A stretch of 64,000 nucleotides of DNA from Bacteroidota bacterium. Its GTDB lineage: Bacteria > Bacteroidota > Bacteroidia > Bacteroidales > UBA12481. A program made the translations under genes and the position numbers. A model generated the notes under the pieces. It was given only the letters and a program-made list of their open reading frames with translations. It was not told the DNA's origin and made no database searches. This document shows, piece after piece, positions 49,722 through 59,766 of this stretch (position 1 is its first letter; each line of letters starts with the position of its first letter). The DNA lies in assembly GCA_018669475.1 (NCBI GenBank), contig JABHCC010000063.1, positions 1-64,000 on the forward strand. The letters are read 5' to 3'.

Positions 49722-51104
49722 GTGATGAAAAAACTTTTTTTGCTGTTATCAGCTATTGCGATTTTAGCTGGTTGTCAACAGGCACCGGATAATGTCATTA
49801 CGATTACCGGTACTTTGTTGAATCCCGATTCAAGTGATCTTGTGTTTTTTGTTGACCGTGACAGGGACACTGTTGAGCTTACTGCTGATGGTGCCTTCGT
49901 TTTCGAACGTGAAAGCGAAAAGCCACTTTCAATTAACGTGATGTTCGGACGTAAGAGAGCCAGCCTATGGGCAGCCCCTGGTAAATCTCTTGATGTTAAC
50001 ATCGATGTTGCTGACTGGGATAATTCTATCGGATTCACAGGCGATTTGCAATTAACGAATGAATATCTTATCGAAAAAGGTCTTGTCCAGATGGGATGGA
50101 GCAGGAATTTTATGGCTAACTTTCTAAAAGAACCTGATGAGTTCCTTTCTGCAAGAGATTCATTACAAAAGGCTTTTGATGATGTATACCTGGAGTATAA
50201 ATCTAATGGAATGGACAAGTTGTTCTGTGATTATGAGGAGATTGTTCTGCTCTACACCATGTATGGAGATTTGAATAACTATCCTAATGCACACAGATAT
50301 TATGCTAAGCTTGAATCATACGATCCTCCTGCAGACTGGTTTGATTTCACTGACGGAATGGATCTGAACGATCCCCTCCTGATTGAAGTAGATCAGGCAA
50401 TGTATTTTCTGAGTAGTTTCATAAATACTGAGGCAGTAAAAGCCGGAAATCTGGGTGATGATGCCTGGGGTACACCCGAGTTGCTAAATGCAAAATTCAA
50501 ATATATTGATGACAATTTTGAAATGGCAGAGATGATCGAACGTTTCAAGTTTGAAAATCTGGAACAACAATTGGATGCAGGCCCTCCCACTGGAGCAGAG
50601 GAAGCTATTGATCTCTATCTGGCAGCCTCAACAAATGAAGAGAATACAGCCTCCATTATTGAAAAGCGTGATGCCTGGGCAGCAATTGAAGCAGGCCAAC
50701 CTGCTGTTGACTGGACACTCGTCGATATTGACGGAAACGAGGTTTCACAATCTGATTTCGCAGGAAAATATGTTTATATTGATTTTTGGGCTACCTGGTG
50801 TGGACCTTGTTTAGCTGAGATTCCTCATTATAAGGAATTAGTTAAGGAATATGAAGGCAGAAACATTGTATTTATCAGTGTTTCAGTTGATAAGGATAAG
50901 CCTGCATGGGAGAAAATGGTAAAAGAAGAACAGTTTCCATGGGTGCAATTACACGATGCTAATAATATGAATGACGAGTATCTGGTAAGATATATCCCCA
51001 GCTTTATTTTAATCGATAATGAAGGTAATATAATTGATCCACGTGCACCAAGGCCATCTACGGACAAGCTCCGTGAAATGCTGAATGCACAAGCAGGATT
51101 ATAA
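49722..51104 (+). CDS. TlpA-family thioredoxin lipoprotein with DUF4369-like N-terminus
   Basis: A 460-residue lipoprotein (lipobox ILAGCQ). The first 110 residues look like a DUF4369-type domain (TITGTLLNPDSSDLVFFVD). A helical middle region follows. The C-terminal 140 residues are a TlpA thioredoxin with FWATWCGPCLAEIPHYK and a conserved proline in RYIPSFILID. It is a periplasmic or outer-membrane-bound disulfide reductase. Such proteins are common in Bacteroidota glycan loci. It is 33 bp after the esterase gene. Confidence 0.92.
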   Translation: MMKKLFLLLSAIAILAGCQQAPDNVITITGTLLNPDSSDLVFFVDRDRDTVELTADGAFVFERESEKPLSINVMFGRKRASLWAAPGKSLDVNIDVADWDNSIGFTGDLQLTNEYLIEKGLVQMGWSRNFMANFLKEPDEFLSARDSLQKAFDDVYLEYKSNGMDKLFCDYEEIVLLYTMYGDLNNYPNAHRYYAKLESYDPPADWFDFTDGMDLNDPLLIEVDQAMYFLSSFINTEAVKAGNLGDDAWGTPELLNAKFKYIDDNFEMAEMIERFKFENLEQQLDAGPPTGAEEAIDLYLAASTNEENTASIIEKRDAWAAIEAGQPAVDWTLVDIDGNEVSQSDFAGKYVYIDFWATWCGPCLAEIPHYKELVKEYEGRNIVFISVSVDKDKPAWEKMVKEEQFPWVQLHDANNMNDEYLVRYIPSFILIDNEGNIIDPRAPRPSTDKLREMLNAQAGL

Positions 51105-51112
51105 AAGGATTT

Positions 51113-53245
51113 ATGAAGCACCGACAGAAAAGATATCGATCTTTTTTGCTTGGTGTGGTCTGGTGTCTGGCCGCTAACATTCAGCTTAGTGGCCAGTTGC
51201 CAGTCAGACCGCAATATGTCTATGACCTTTTAAGTTTAAGCGAGCACAATCCAGACTGTAAACAGTCTCAGGTAAGTGCTGCTAATCAGAGTAGTATAAT
51301 TTTTCAGCCGGGATCATCTTCAGTCCGAATGGTCTTACCAGGCTATGATGATGGCGTCCCTTTTGATCAGGCAAGCTATCTGGTAATTGATCTGATTCAT
51401 CATAATCCCTCATCAAGTATACTCTTATTGGAATTTCGTCGAAAAGGTGATGAGCCTGATGAAAACAACTGGATTCATTCCAGAATAAACGCCCGGATTG
51501 GTGTTTTACCTGAATTGAGAACGCAAATAATTTTTCCACTTAGTTACCTTAATGCTCAGGAGGTTTTTCTGCCGCGCTTTCCCCGGCAGTTAAAAGGGAC
51601 AGTGGGAGGAAAGAGAATGTCAGCAAAGGAAATTGATGAGGTTTACCTTAGAATTTTGCATGTAGATAATGCCAATTACCCTTTGTCAATGGAGATTGCT
51701 GGTATTCAGCTGACAAGCCGGCTGCCCGATCCATTACCTCATGTTGAAGGGGGATGGGTAGATTCACTTGGACAATGGGCAAGTAAAAGCTGGCCGGGCA
51801 AAATCAGTCAAACAAAAGACCTGCAAAAAGAGGTGGAAATCTCACATAGAAAGATCAATCGTAAACCCTTATCAGATGACAGGTCAGCTTTCATGGGTTT
51901 CAGGAAATTGCAATTTGACAGTACAGGTTTTTTTCACCTTCATCACGATGATTTAAGATGGTGGCTTGTTGATCCGGCAGGCTATGCTTATTTATCTGTT
52001 GCTCCGACAGGTGTGGGACCTTACAGCCATGGACCGATTGAAACTAACCCGGATCTTTTTAGCTATTTACCCCCCGATACCGGATATTTTAAAAAGGCAT
52101 ATGCCTACCGGAGAGATCTGAAAAGTATTAGTTATCTGACCCTGAATCTCATTCGACTGTATGGTGAAAACTGGGAGAGGGGCTGGCAAAATGCGACACA
52201 AAAGCTATTGAAGGGACTGGGTTTTACGGGAACGGGCAATTGGTCAGATCCCTTGTTCTACCAAAACGTCAGTATGCCATACGTTTATCCTATGAGGGGC
52301 TTCCCTTCAACTAAAATAAATCTGTTTCGGGACTTCCCTGATGTTTTTGATCCGGCATATGAGAAATCATGCATGCATTTTGCCACGCAGTTGAAGACTT
52401 TGGCTAATGATCAGATGATGATCGGGTATTTTCTGGGGAATGAACCTCATTGGGCATTTGGCGATTTTAATCTGGCAAGGGAAATGCTCTATAAAAACCA
52501 GAATTCATATACAAGAAACAAGCTGATTACATGGTTAAATGAGCGTTATAATGGTGATATAATGCTTTTTTCAGCAGCATGGGAAATTGATTTTAGCAGC
52601 TTTAGCTATTTAGAAAGCCTGATATTTCCCCACGAGAAAGACCTGACCGAAAAAGCAGATGATGACCTGAAAAAGTTTTCGCGTCTCATGGTTGATCAAT
52701 ATGCTCAGGTTCTTTGTTCTGCAGTGAAAGAAGCCGATCCTAACCATTTGAATCTGGGTTTGCGTTTCGCCTGGATCAGCTCAGAGGCTTGTTTGCAAAC
52801 AGGTAAATATTTTGACGTGTTTTCATTGAACGGGTATTCATTCCCTGAGCCTCCACCAAGCTCAGAGATAGCAGAGCAATTGAATATGCCAGTTATGATT
52901 GGTGAGTTTCATTTTGGAAGTGTTGACAGGGGCCTGCCTGCAACAGGCATTCGAGGAGTAGCCTCCCAAAAAGACAGGGGGATCGCTTATCAGCACTACA
53001 TTGAGAATGGCTTTGCACGTCCTGAAATAATTGGGATACACTATTTTCAATGGAATGATCAGTTAGTGACCGGCAGATTTGACGGTGAGAACTATAACAT
53101 AGGTATTGTTGATGTAACTTTCAGACCATATCCCGAACTGGCAAAATCCATAGTAAGGGCAAACAAAAGACTTTTCCGGGTAGCATCCGGCAGGATAAAA
53201 CCATTTTCAAAATTGGCCAAAACCATTCCTAATATTTATTATTAA
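51113..53245 (+). CDS. Agarase-like glycoside hydrolase (clan GH-A)
   Basis: A 710-residue protein with an N-terminal signal anchor (FLLGVVWCLAANIQLSGQ). A beta-sandwich part (about residues 40-210) comes first, then a TIM-barrel domain. WWLVDPAGYAYLSVAPTGVG (near residue 283) is the typical opening of GH50- and agarase-like barrels. The likely acid is the E in FLGNEPHW and the nucleophile the E in MIGEFHFG. The family number is uncertain: agarase-like GH50 or a related group. It probably cleaves a galactose-rich polymer. It is 8 bp after the TlpA gene, so the two are translationally close. Confidence 0.75.
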   Translation: MKHRQKRYRSFLLGVVWCLAANIQLSGQLPVRPQYVYDLLSLSEHNPDCKQSQVSAANQSSIIFQPGSSSVRMVLPGYDDGVPFDQASYLVIDLIHHNPSSSILLLEFRRKGDEPDENNWIHSRINARIGVLPELRTQIIFPLSYLNAQEVFLPRFPRQLKGTVGGKRMSAKEIDEVYLRILHVDNANYPLSMEIAGIQLTSRLPDPLPHVEGGWVDSLGQWASKSWPGKISQTKDLQKEVEISHRKINRKPLSDDRSAFMGFRKLQFDSTGFFHLHHDDLRWWLVDPAGYAYLSVAPTGVGPYSHGPIETNPDLFSYLPPDTGYFKKAYAYRRDLKSISYLTLNLIRLYGENWERGWQNATQKLLKGLGFTGTGNWSDPLFYQNVSMPYVYPMRGFPSTKINLFRDFPDVFDPAYEKSCMHFATQLKTLANDQMMIGYFLGNEPHWAFGDFNLAREMLYKNQNSYTRNKLITWLNERYNGDIMLFSAAWEIDFSSFSYLESLIFPHEKDLTEKADDDLKKFSRLMVDQYAQVLCSAVKEADPNHLNLGLRFAWISSEACLQTGKYFDVFSLNGYSFPEPPPSSEIAEQLNMPVMIGEFHFGSVDRGLPATGIRGVASQKDRGIAYQHYIENGFARPEIIGIHYFQWNDQLVTGRFDGENYNIGIVDVTFRPYPELAKSIVRANKRLFRVASGRIKPFSKLAKTIPNIYY

Positions 53246-53256
53246 GCAAGCAATAA

Positions 53257-56238
53257 ATGAAGAGTCAAAAAGTAATTTTATTAATCTTAACGGGGATAAT
53301 ATGTCTTACAGCAGAGGCGCAAATATTACCATATACTACTGGTGAATGGGATTCAGATTCATTGGGTAACCATAGGGTGTTAGTTGAGGTGGAAGCCGAT
53401 GCTGAGGCTGTTAAATGCACAATACCCTGGCGGAGGAAAGATCAGAATGTCGCTGAAAAAGAGTTAATAATTGTTTCTGCCCAAACAGGTGAACGTGTGA
53501 CTAATATCCATCGCACAGACATCAACAGAGAATTTGGCAAGCTAATTTTTGAAGCGCTCAGCGGAAAGGGGCTGTATTATATATATTATCTCCCTTACAA
53601 AACCAGTGGTAGTAATAACTATCCAACGGTAAATTATCTGTCTCCAGAAAATTTAGCTGAGCAGTCATGGCTGGATAAATACGCTGAAAAGAATAATCTA
53701 CCTGAGGCTTATCCGCTTGAGATGCAGTCGATTAATGCTTTCCATTCATTTTATCCAATGGAAATTATTGCTACTCAGGCTGAAACAAAAGCATTATTAT
53801 CAAAACACCAGGATCAACCATATATCCTTTTTCCTGAGGATCGGATGAATCCAATCAAAATGTGGAGTGACCTTCCCTATTCCTGGGTAAGCCGTGAATG
53901 GCAGGAGAGTATAAAGGCTACTGCCATGCGTAATGAATATTTTGCTTTTCAGGTGGGCTTGTATGCATGGCAGAAAAGCATTGAAGATATTGAAATCAGT
54001 TTTAGCGATATGAAGGGGCCGGGTGGGGCGAAAATTTCATCTGAATCTTTCAGCTGTTATAATAAAGGTGGTGTCGACTGGACCGGCGAAAAGTTAATAA
54101 AGGAAATACATGTTGAACTGGGTGATATCCAGGCTTTATGGATGGGAGTAATGATTCCTGAGGATGCTCAGCCGGGAGAATATGAGGGCCAATTAAGTAT
54201 CCATCCTAAGAATTTGCCGGCTCAGAAAGTTGATATCATTTTGAATATCCTGCCGGATGTTTTGGCCGATCACGGAGATAGTGAACCTGCAAAGCATTCA
54301 CGTTTACGATGGCTTGATTCAAGAATTGCCGAGGATAATGAAGTCATTTCACCTTATATGCCTATTAAGGTTCAAGGAAATGAAATGGATCTCCTGGGAC
54401 GTAAAGTGGTGTTATCGCCAGATGGATTACCCGAACAAATAATGAGTCAGTTCACTCAGGACATGACCGGTATAGGATCAGAAAGTCGTCTCTTACTTAA
54501 CAGGGAAATGGGATTCACTGTGGAGCTGGAGGATGGATCAATTGCTGAGTTTAAATCTAAAGGGATCAGGTATACGGGTAAAGAAGCTGGTCGGGTGAGC
54601 TGGGAGGCAAGCAGCAAAGCCGGTGATCTGATTTTTGTTATAAAAGGAGAATTGGAATTTGATGGTTTTATGGTGTATTCTGTTGAAGTAAGAGCGAAAA
54701 AAGACACTCGGGTGGCTGACATCTCCTTTAGCATACCCATGAAGGAGGAAAATGCCAGTTATATGCTGGGATTGAGCCGGATAGGTGGTTTTTGTCCTGA
54801 TGAGTTCAGCTGGAAATGGGACCCATATTATAACAATGACGGACCATGGATCGGAGATGTAAATATTGGTTTGCAGGCCAGTTTCAGGGATCTCAATTAT
54901 GAACGTCCCCTGAATACAAATTTCTATCATCAGAAACCACTGAAAATGCCTCATTCATGGTACAATGATGGCTCCGGAGGGATTCGTCTGAGCAGGGAAG
55001 GAGAGGAATATATCATACAGGCATACTCAGGTGCCCGGGAAATTAAGAAAGGGGAAACATTGAATTTCAATATGCAGTTATTGCTGACTCCTTTTCATGC
55101 AATGGATACTCACGGGCATTGGAAAAACAGATATTATCACCGCTATACCGAGGTTGATTCAATCCTGGCCTATGGCGGAAATACTATCAACGTGCATCAT
55201 GCCAATGAGATAAATCCATTTATCAATTACCCCTTTATGACTTCAGATATCATGAAGGCTTATATCGATGAAGCTCATGATAAAGATGCCAAGGTGAAAA
55301 TCTATTATACTGTTAGAGAACTGACAAATATTTGTCCTGAAATTTGGGCTCTCAAATCATTGGGAGATGAGATTCTTTCCTATGGTCCCGGCGGCGGTTA
55401 CAGCTGGATACAGGAACATCTGGATGGTAACTATATTGCAGCCTGGTTTGTGCCTGCTCTGAAAGATGCAGCGGTAATCAATTCAGGTGTATCACGCTGG
55501 CATAACTATTACCTCGAAGGATTAAACTGGCTGGTAGAGAATGTGGGTATTGATGGCATCTATATCGATGATGTTGCCTTTGACCGGTCCATTATGAAAA
55601 GGGTCAGGAAAATTCTGCGGCGTGGAAATCCGGGAGCATTAATAGATCTCCATTCGGCTAATCAATTCAATCCCCGTGATGGTTTTGCCAATTCAGCCAA
55701 TTTGTACCTGGAGCATTTTGCTTACATCGATCGTTTATGGTTTGGAGAATATTTTGATTATAATGCCGGACCAGAGTACTGGCTAACTGAGGTATCAGGT
55801 ATACCTTTCGGCTTGATGGGTGAAATGCTGGAGAAAGGAGGCAACCAATGGAGAGGAATGCTTTACGGAATGACCTCCAGAGCTCCATGGTCAGGTGATC
55901 CGACAGCAATCTGGAAAGTCTGGGATGATTTTGGAATTAATGATAGCCAAATGATTGGTTACTGGGTTGATGATTGTCCGGTGAAAACAGGCAGACCAGA
56001 TATACTGGCAACCGTATATCAGAAAGAAGGACAAACCCTCATTGCTTTGGCCTCGTGGGCCCACGGACCTGCCAGGATTGAACTGGAGATTGATTGGGAA
56101 GCTTTAGGACTTGATCCGGAGAAAGTACAATTACAATTGCCCAGGGTAAAAGATTTCCAGGAAGAAGGAAAGATTGAACTAAACCAGTCATTCACCGTAC
56201 CTGAGGGGAAAGGCTTTTTAATAATAGCAAAACATTAA
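53257..56238 (+). CDS. DUF6067-like putative glycoside hydrolase
   Basis: A 993-residue secreted protein (signal ending near TAEAQ). It has an N-terminal beta-domain, a middle galactose-mutarotase-like part and a TIM-barrel region at about residues 620-880. Features of the barrel are ILAYGGNTINVHHANEINPF, KVKIYYTVRELTNICPE, GIDGIYIDDVAFDR with a DD pair, and a WFGEYFDYNAGPEYW loop. This fits the DUF6067/GH123-like group. Active-site candidates are the D in GIYIDDVAF and the E in FGEYFDY. The specificity is unknown. It lies 11 bp after the previous gene. Confidence 0.78.
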   Translation: MKSQKVILLILTGIICLTAEAQILPYTTGEWDSDSLGNHRVLVEVEADAEAVKCTIPWRRKDQNVAEKELIIVSAQTGERVTNIHRTDINREFGKLIFEALSGKGLYYIYYLPYKTSGSNNYPTVNYLSPENLAEQSWLDKYAEKNNLPEAYPLEMQSINAFHSFYPMEIIATQAETKALLSKHQDQPYILFPEDRMNPIKMWSDLPYSWVSREWQESIKATAMRNEYFAFQVGLYAWQKSIEDIEISFSDMKGPGGAKISSESFSCYNKGGVDWTGEKLIKEIHVELGDIQALWMGVMIPEDAQPGEYEGQLSIHPKNLPAQKVDIILNILPDVLADHGDSEPAKHSRLRWLDSRIAEDNEVISPYMPIKVQGNEMDLLGRKVVLSPDGLPEQIMSQFTQDMTGIGSESRLLLNREMGFTVELEDGSIAEFKSKGIRYTGKEAGRVSWEASSKAGDLIFVIKGELEFDGFMVYSVEVRAKKDTRVADISFSIPMKEENASYMLGLSRIGGFCPDEFSWKWDPYYNNDGPWIGDVNIGLQASFRDLNYERPLNTNFYHQKPLKMPHSWYNDGSGGIRLSREGEEYIIQAYSGAREIKKGETLNFNMQLLLTPFHAMDTHGHWKNRYYHRYTEVDSILAYGGNTINVHHANEINPFINYPFMTSDIMKAYIDEAHDKDAKVKIYYTVRELTNICPEIWALKSLGDEILSYGPGGGYSWIQEHLDGNYIAAWFVPALKDAAVINSGVSRWHNYYLEGLNWLVENVGIDGIYIDDVAFDRSIMKRVRKILRRGNPGALIDLHSANQFNPRDGFANSANLYLEHFAYIDRLWFGEYFDYNAGPEYWLTEVSGIPFGLMGEMLEKGGNQWRGMLYGMTSRAPWSGDPTAIWKVWDDFGINDSQMIGYWVDDCPVKTGRPDILATVYQKEGQTLIALASWAHGPARIELEIDWEALGLDPEKVQLQLPRVKDFQEEGKIELNQSFTVPEGKGFLIIAKH

Positions 56239-56260
56239 TATCGAATCACAAATCACTATC

Positions 56261-57022
56261 ATGCGCCCTTACATATTATCAGAAACAAGCTGGAAAATTA
56301 TAAAGGAAAACGAGTACAATGTGGCCATCCTTCCATGGGGAGCCACAGAGCCACATAATTACCATTTGCCATACGGTACTGATAACTATGAGACTGAGGC
56401 AATTGCAGCTACCTCAGCATCTATGGCCTGGGAAGCCGGCGCAAAAGTGCTGGTTTTGCCTGCAGTGCCTTTTGGGGTGAATACCACACAAATGTCTTAT
56501 CCGGGAACGGTCAATTTGCATCCTTCCACTCAGAGCTATATTCTTAATGACATTGTTGAATCACTTGATCAGCAGGGGATTCATAAGCTGGTAGTGCTTA
56601 ATGGTCATGGAGGGAACTATTTCAGATCGATGATTCGTGAAATCATGGTCTCATTTCCTGATATGTTTATTTCAACCATCGACTGGTTCAAAGTATTGGA
56701 TACTCGTGAATTTTTTGAAGATCAGGGAGAGCATGCTGGTGAATTGGAGACTAGTTTGATGCAGGTAATTGCACCCCACCTGGTCTTAGACCTCAAGGAG
56801 GCAGGAACAGGAGAATCAAAAAACTTTATTTTTCAGGCACATCAGGAAGGATGGGCATGGTCACCAAGAGACTGGCCAAGGGTAACTGAAGACACCGGGA
56901 TCGGAAATCCTGCTAAAGCCACAAGTGAAAAGGGGCAGAAATATCTGGAAGAGCTTTGTGCGGCAATAGCCGGTTATTTTTATGAGCTATCTGTTGTTAG
57001 AAGGGAAGATGAATATGAATAA
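56261..57022 (+). CDS. Creatininase-family amidohydrolase
   Basis: A 253-residue protein of the creatininase family, cytoplasmic with no signal peptide. The metal site residues are in LPWGATEPHNYHLPYGTDNYE (E, H and D), GHGGNYF with its flanking N, and GEHAGELETS (E). The spacing matches the family, members of which hydrolyse creatinine or small lactam or amide bonds, or make mycofactocin. In this locus it may open a lactam or amide of a sugar derivative; this is inference. The next gene overlaps its last codons. Confidence 0.9.
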   Translation: MRPYILSETSWKIIKENEYNVAILPWGATEPHNYHLPYGTDNYETEAIAATSASMAWEAGAKVLVLPAVPFGVNTTQMSYPGTVNLHPSTQSYILNDIVESLDQQGIHKLVVLNGHGGNYFRSMIREIMVSFPDMFISTIDWFKVLDTREFFEDQGEHAGELETSLMQVIAPHLVLDLKEAGTGESKNFIFQAHQEGWAWSPRDWPRVTEDTGIGNPAKATSEKGQKYLEELCAAIAGYFYELSVVRREDEYE

Positions 57023-59696
57023 ATCAGTATCAAAAACTTATTTCTTAATCGCGTTTATTTTATTATTCCTGGCAAAGTCAGGATGGAGTCAGTCTGATTG
57101 GCAACTTAATCCACGTTTGAGCTACTATACAGTTGAAAGCGAAGCAGAAGCATTATTAGTTGTTCCGGAAGACTATCAACAGAAGCGCATAAGTATTACT
57201 CTCTCTCTGAATGGCCAACTGATTTTCAGAGGCGATACAATTGCGGGGGAAACTATTCTTCGTTTTCCCATTACCTCATGGACAGATCAGCCGGGAGAGG
57301 CAAAGCTGGTTGTCTGGATCGAAGGGGAACAGCTAAACAAAGAAATTATTTCTCATTTAGTAAGACTGGTACCGAAAAAAAATGGAGTGCAATTTGATCG
57401 GCTCACCGGAGGATTACTGGTTAACCAGCTTCCTTATTATCCCTTTGGCTTTTATTGTTATTCCCCTGTTCAGTCCACACTTGCTGAAGAGGAAGTGGTA
57501 AGAGGTTTTAATATGATGTCACCCTATCAAAAGATAGAGGAGAAAACACGCGAAGAGAGGAAATCATATATGGACCGATGCGCTAGTTTGGGAATGAAGG
57601 TTCATTACAATCTGCTCTCGGTTGCCGGTGGTGGTGGAGTCGCAAGCGGAAGAAATCCAGGCCAGTCAGCGAATGAGAAATATCTCTTATTACGAGATGA
57701 AGTAAATGCATTTAAAGATCATCCCGCCTTGCTTGCCTGGTATATTTCTGATGAACCCACTGGGCATGGAGAAAGTCCGGATTCTCTGGCTCAAGTGTAT
57801 GACCTGATTAAGTCAATCGACCCCTATCATCCGATCACTATTGTATTTATGGCTCCTATGCAGGCACGAAAATATGCTAAGGCTATGGATATTGTAATGG
57901 CAGATCCTTATCCGGTACCTAATCAGCCTATTCGTACTGTGGGTAATGTGGCAAGAAATCTGAAAAAGGAATTTGTGGGAGAGAAGCCTGTATGGATGGT
58001 GCCTCAGGCCTTTGGTGGAAGTGAGTGGTGGGGGCGTGAACCCTCAATACGTGAAATCAGAGCCATGACATGGCTGTCGGTCCTTGAAGGTGCAACCGGA
58101 ATTCAATATTTTGTGCGTCATGGACAGAACGGTTTTCCCAAGTCTACAAGTACCTGGGGAGAATGCGGCACAATTGCACTCGAAATTCAGGAGATACTTC
58201 CTTTCCTGCTGAAGGGATTTAAAATTGATGTAATAACCTCAAATACTGAGCATGTACGGGTTACAGCCCGGGAATATCTGGGTGACCTTTTAATCATCGC
58301 TGTAAACGAAGATAACCATCCTAAGAGTATAGAGATTTTAACAGGTTTCGGACTGGAAGGCTCAAAAGTAGATGTCCTGTTCGAAGATCGGCAATTGCCT
58401 GCAGAGGGAGAAAGCATTAATGATATAATCGACGGTTATGGACGCCGTGTTTATCGTCTCTCAGGTTATCATGATAGTTCAAAAAATATGTCAGGAAACC
58501 TGATTCTGGATTCAGGTTTTGAGGATATTACAAGTCCGGGAATACCATCAGCCTGCTATGCGGCCGTCGGATCAGATAAGGGTGCCAACTGCTTCCTGGA
58601 TACCCGTGTGACATACGAAGGTCGTCATTCACTTCGGATGACTACGCCGCAAAAGAATAAAGGTATGAGCCTGTCTTTCTTTCCCGTACGTATGAGGAGC
58701 GGTTCTGGCTATACTCTGTCAGTATGGGCTCGTCTGGATACAAACTCAATCATAGATGTCAAACGTACTTTTTGGCAGCGTCTGTTTGGTAAAAATAAGT
58801 TTGAGGGTAATCAGTTTCATATGTCAATTGGGGATTATGCACAAGAGAAATTCAGGTTAACATCTGAATGGGCCTGCTATAAAATCAGGTTCAACATAGA
58901 TGATATGGGTACTGAAACCATTAAGGTGGGTGCAAAGCTCGAGCTTCTGAGCCAGGGAACCGCATGGTTCGATCAAATCGAACTTTACCCTGATCCGGAG
59001 ATTAAATATGGTTTAAATACCAGTAGCGGTGAGTTTGAGGTAACAGCTACGTCAAGTGAGCCAAATACAGAGCTCAGATATAATCTGACAGGGGAGCTGC
59101 CCACTGTTTATGATAATCTTCTTGACGGATCTATTTTTCTGAATCAAACAGCTAATGTTGCAGTTGGATGCTTTGAAGGAGATGAACTCCTCAACTGGTC
59201 AGCAAGGTCATTCTTTATTCATGCAGCCATAGGTAAATCGGTTTCTTATCGCACAGGCTATACTGGCAGGTACAGTGCCGGTGGGGAGTTCGGACTTGTT
59301 GATGGCATCAGGGGAACACGTGACTATCTTGATGGCAAATGGCAGGGATTTATGGGACAGGATATGGAAGCAACAATTGATCTCATGGAGACAAAACGGC
59401 TCGATGAAATAATTGCAGGTTGCCTCCAGGATACCAGGTCATGGATTTTTATGCCAGGCAGTGTTCAGGCCTACGGCTCAATAGATGGAGAGGATTATAT
59501 TCTCCTGGGAGAGAGCTTCAATGACGTAAGCCAAAAGGCTACAGGAGCAATTAAGAAAGATTTTAAAATAACTTTTCCAAAAGCAGCTTTCAGATATATC
59601 CGGATAAGAGCAAAAAATATCGGAATTTGTCCTGATTGGCATAACGGAAAAGGACAGGCAGCGTTTTTGTTTATGGATGAATTAGTTGTGCAGTAA
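57009..59696 (+). CDS. Clan GH-A-like hydrolase with chitobiase-type and discoidin-type C-terminal domains
   Basis: The start is ATG 57009 or 57015 (MNMNKSVSKTYF...), overlapping the creatininase gene end; 56982 would extend it without reason. The protein has a signal peptide (SGWSQ), an N-terminal beta-domain, a barrel at about residues 130-420 with the acid candidate in AWYISDEPTGHGE, and GATGIQYFVRHGQNGFP. A carbohydrate-binding jelly roll follows (LILDSGFEDITSPGIPS), then a chitobiase C-terminal-like segment (SSEPNTELRYNLTGELPT) and a discoidin-like end. I cannot assign a GH family number. The same end domain occurs in the fucosidase at 62090. Confidence 0.72.
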   Translation: MNMNKSVSKTYFLIAFILLFLAKSGWSQSDWQLNPRLSYYTVESEAEALLVVPEDYQQKRISITLSLNGQLIFRGDTIAGETILRFPITSWTDQPGEAKLVVWIEGEQLNKEIISHLVRLVPKKNGVQFDRLTGGLLVNQLPYYPFGFYCYSPVQSTLAEEEVVRGFNMMSPYQKIEEKTREERKSYMDRCASLGMKVHYNLLSVAGGGGVASGRNPGQSANEKYLLLRDEVNAFKDHPALLAWYISDEPTGHGESPDSLAQVYDLIKSIDPYHPITIVFMAPMQARKYAKAMDIVMADPYPVPNQPIRTVGNVARNLKKEFVGEKPVWMVPQAFGGSEWWGREPSIREIRAMTWLSVLEGATGIQYFVRHGQNGFPKSTSTWGECGTIALEIQEILPFLLKGFKIDVITSNTEHVRVTAREYLGDLLIIAVNEDNHPKSIEILTGFGLEGSKVDVLFEDRQLPAEGESINDIIDGYGRRVYRLSGYHDSSKNMSGNLILDSGFEDITSPGIPSACYAAVGSDKGANCFLDTRVTYEGRHSLRMTTPQKNKGMSLSFFPVRMRSGSGYTLSVWARLDTNSIIDVKRTFWQRLFGKNKFEGNQFHMSIGDYAQEKFRLTSEWACYKIRFNIDDMGTETIKVGAKLELLSQGTAWFDQIELYPDPEIKYGLNTSSGEFEVTATSSEPNTELRYNLTGELPTVYDNLLDGSIFLNQTANVAVGCFEGDELLNWSARSFFIHAAIGKSVSYRTGYTGRYSAGGEFGLVDGIRGTRDYLDGKWQGFMGQDMEATIDLMETKRLDEIIAGCLQDTRSWIFMPGSVQAYGSIDGEDYILLGESFNDVSQKATGAIKKDFKITFPKAAFRYIRIRAKNIGICPDWHNGKGQAAFLFMDELVVQ

Positions 59697-59766
59697 TGTT
59701 TGTGTGCGGATAGGCTGGTATGCCTGAATTACCCCGATGTAGAAAAGTATAAAACTTGTTAATACA

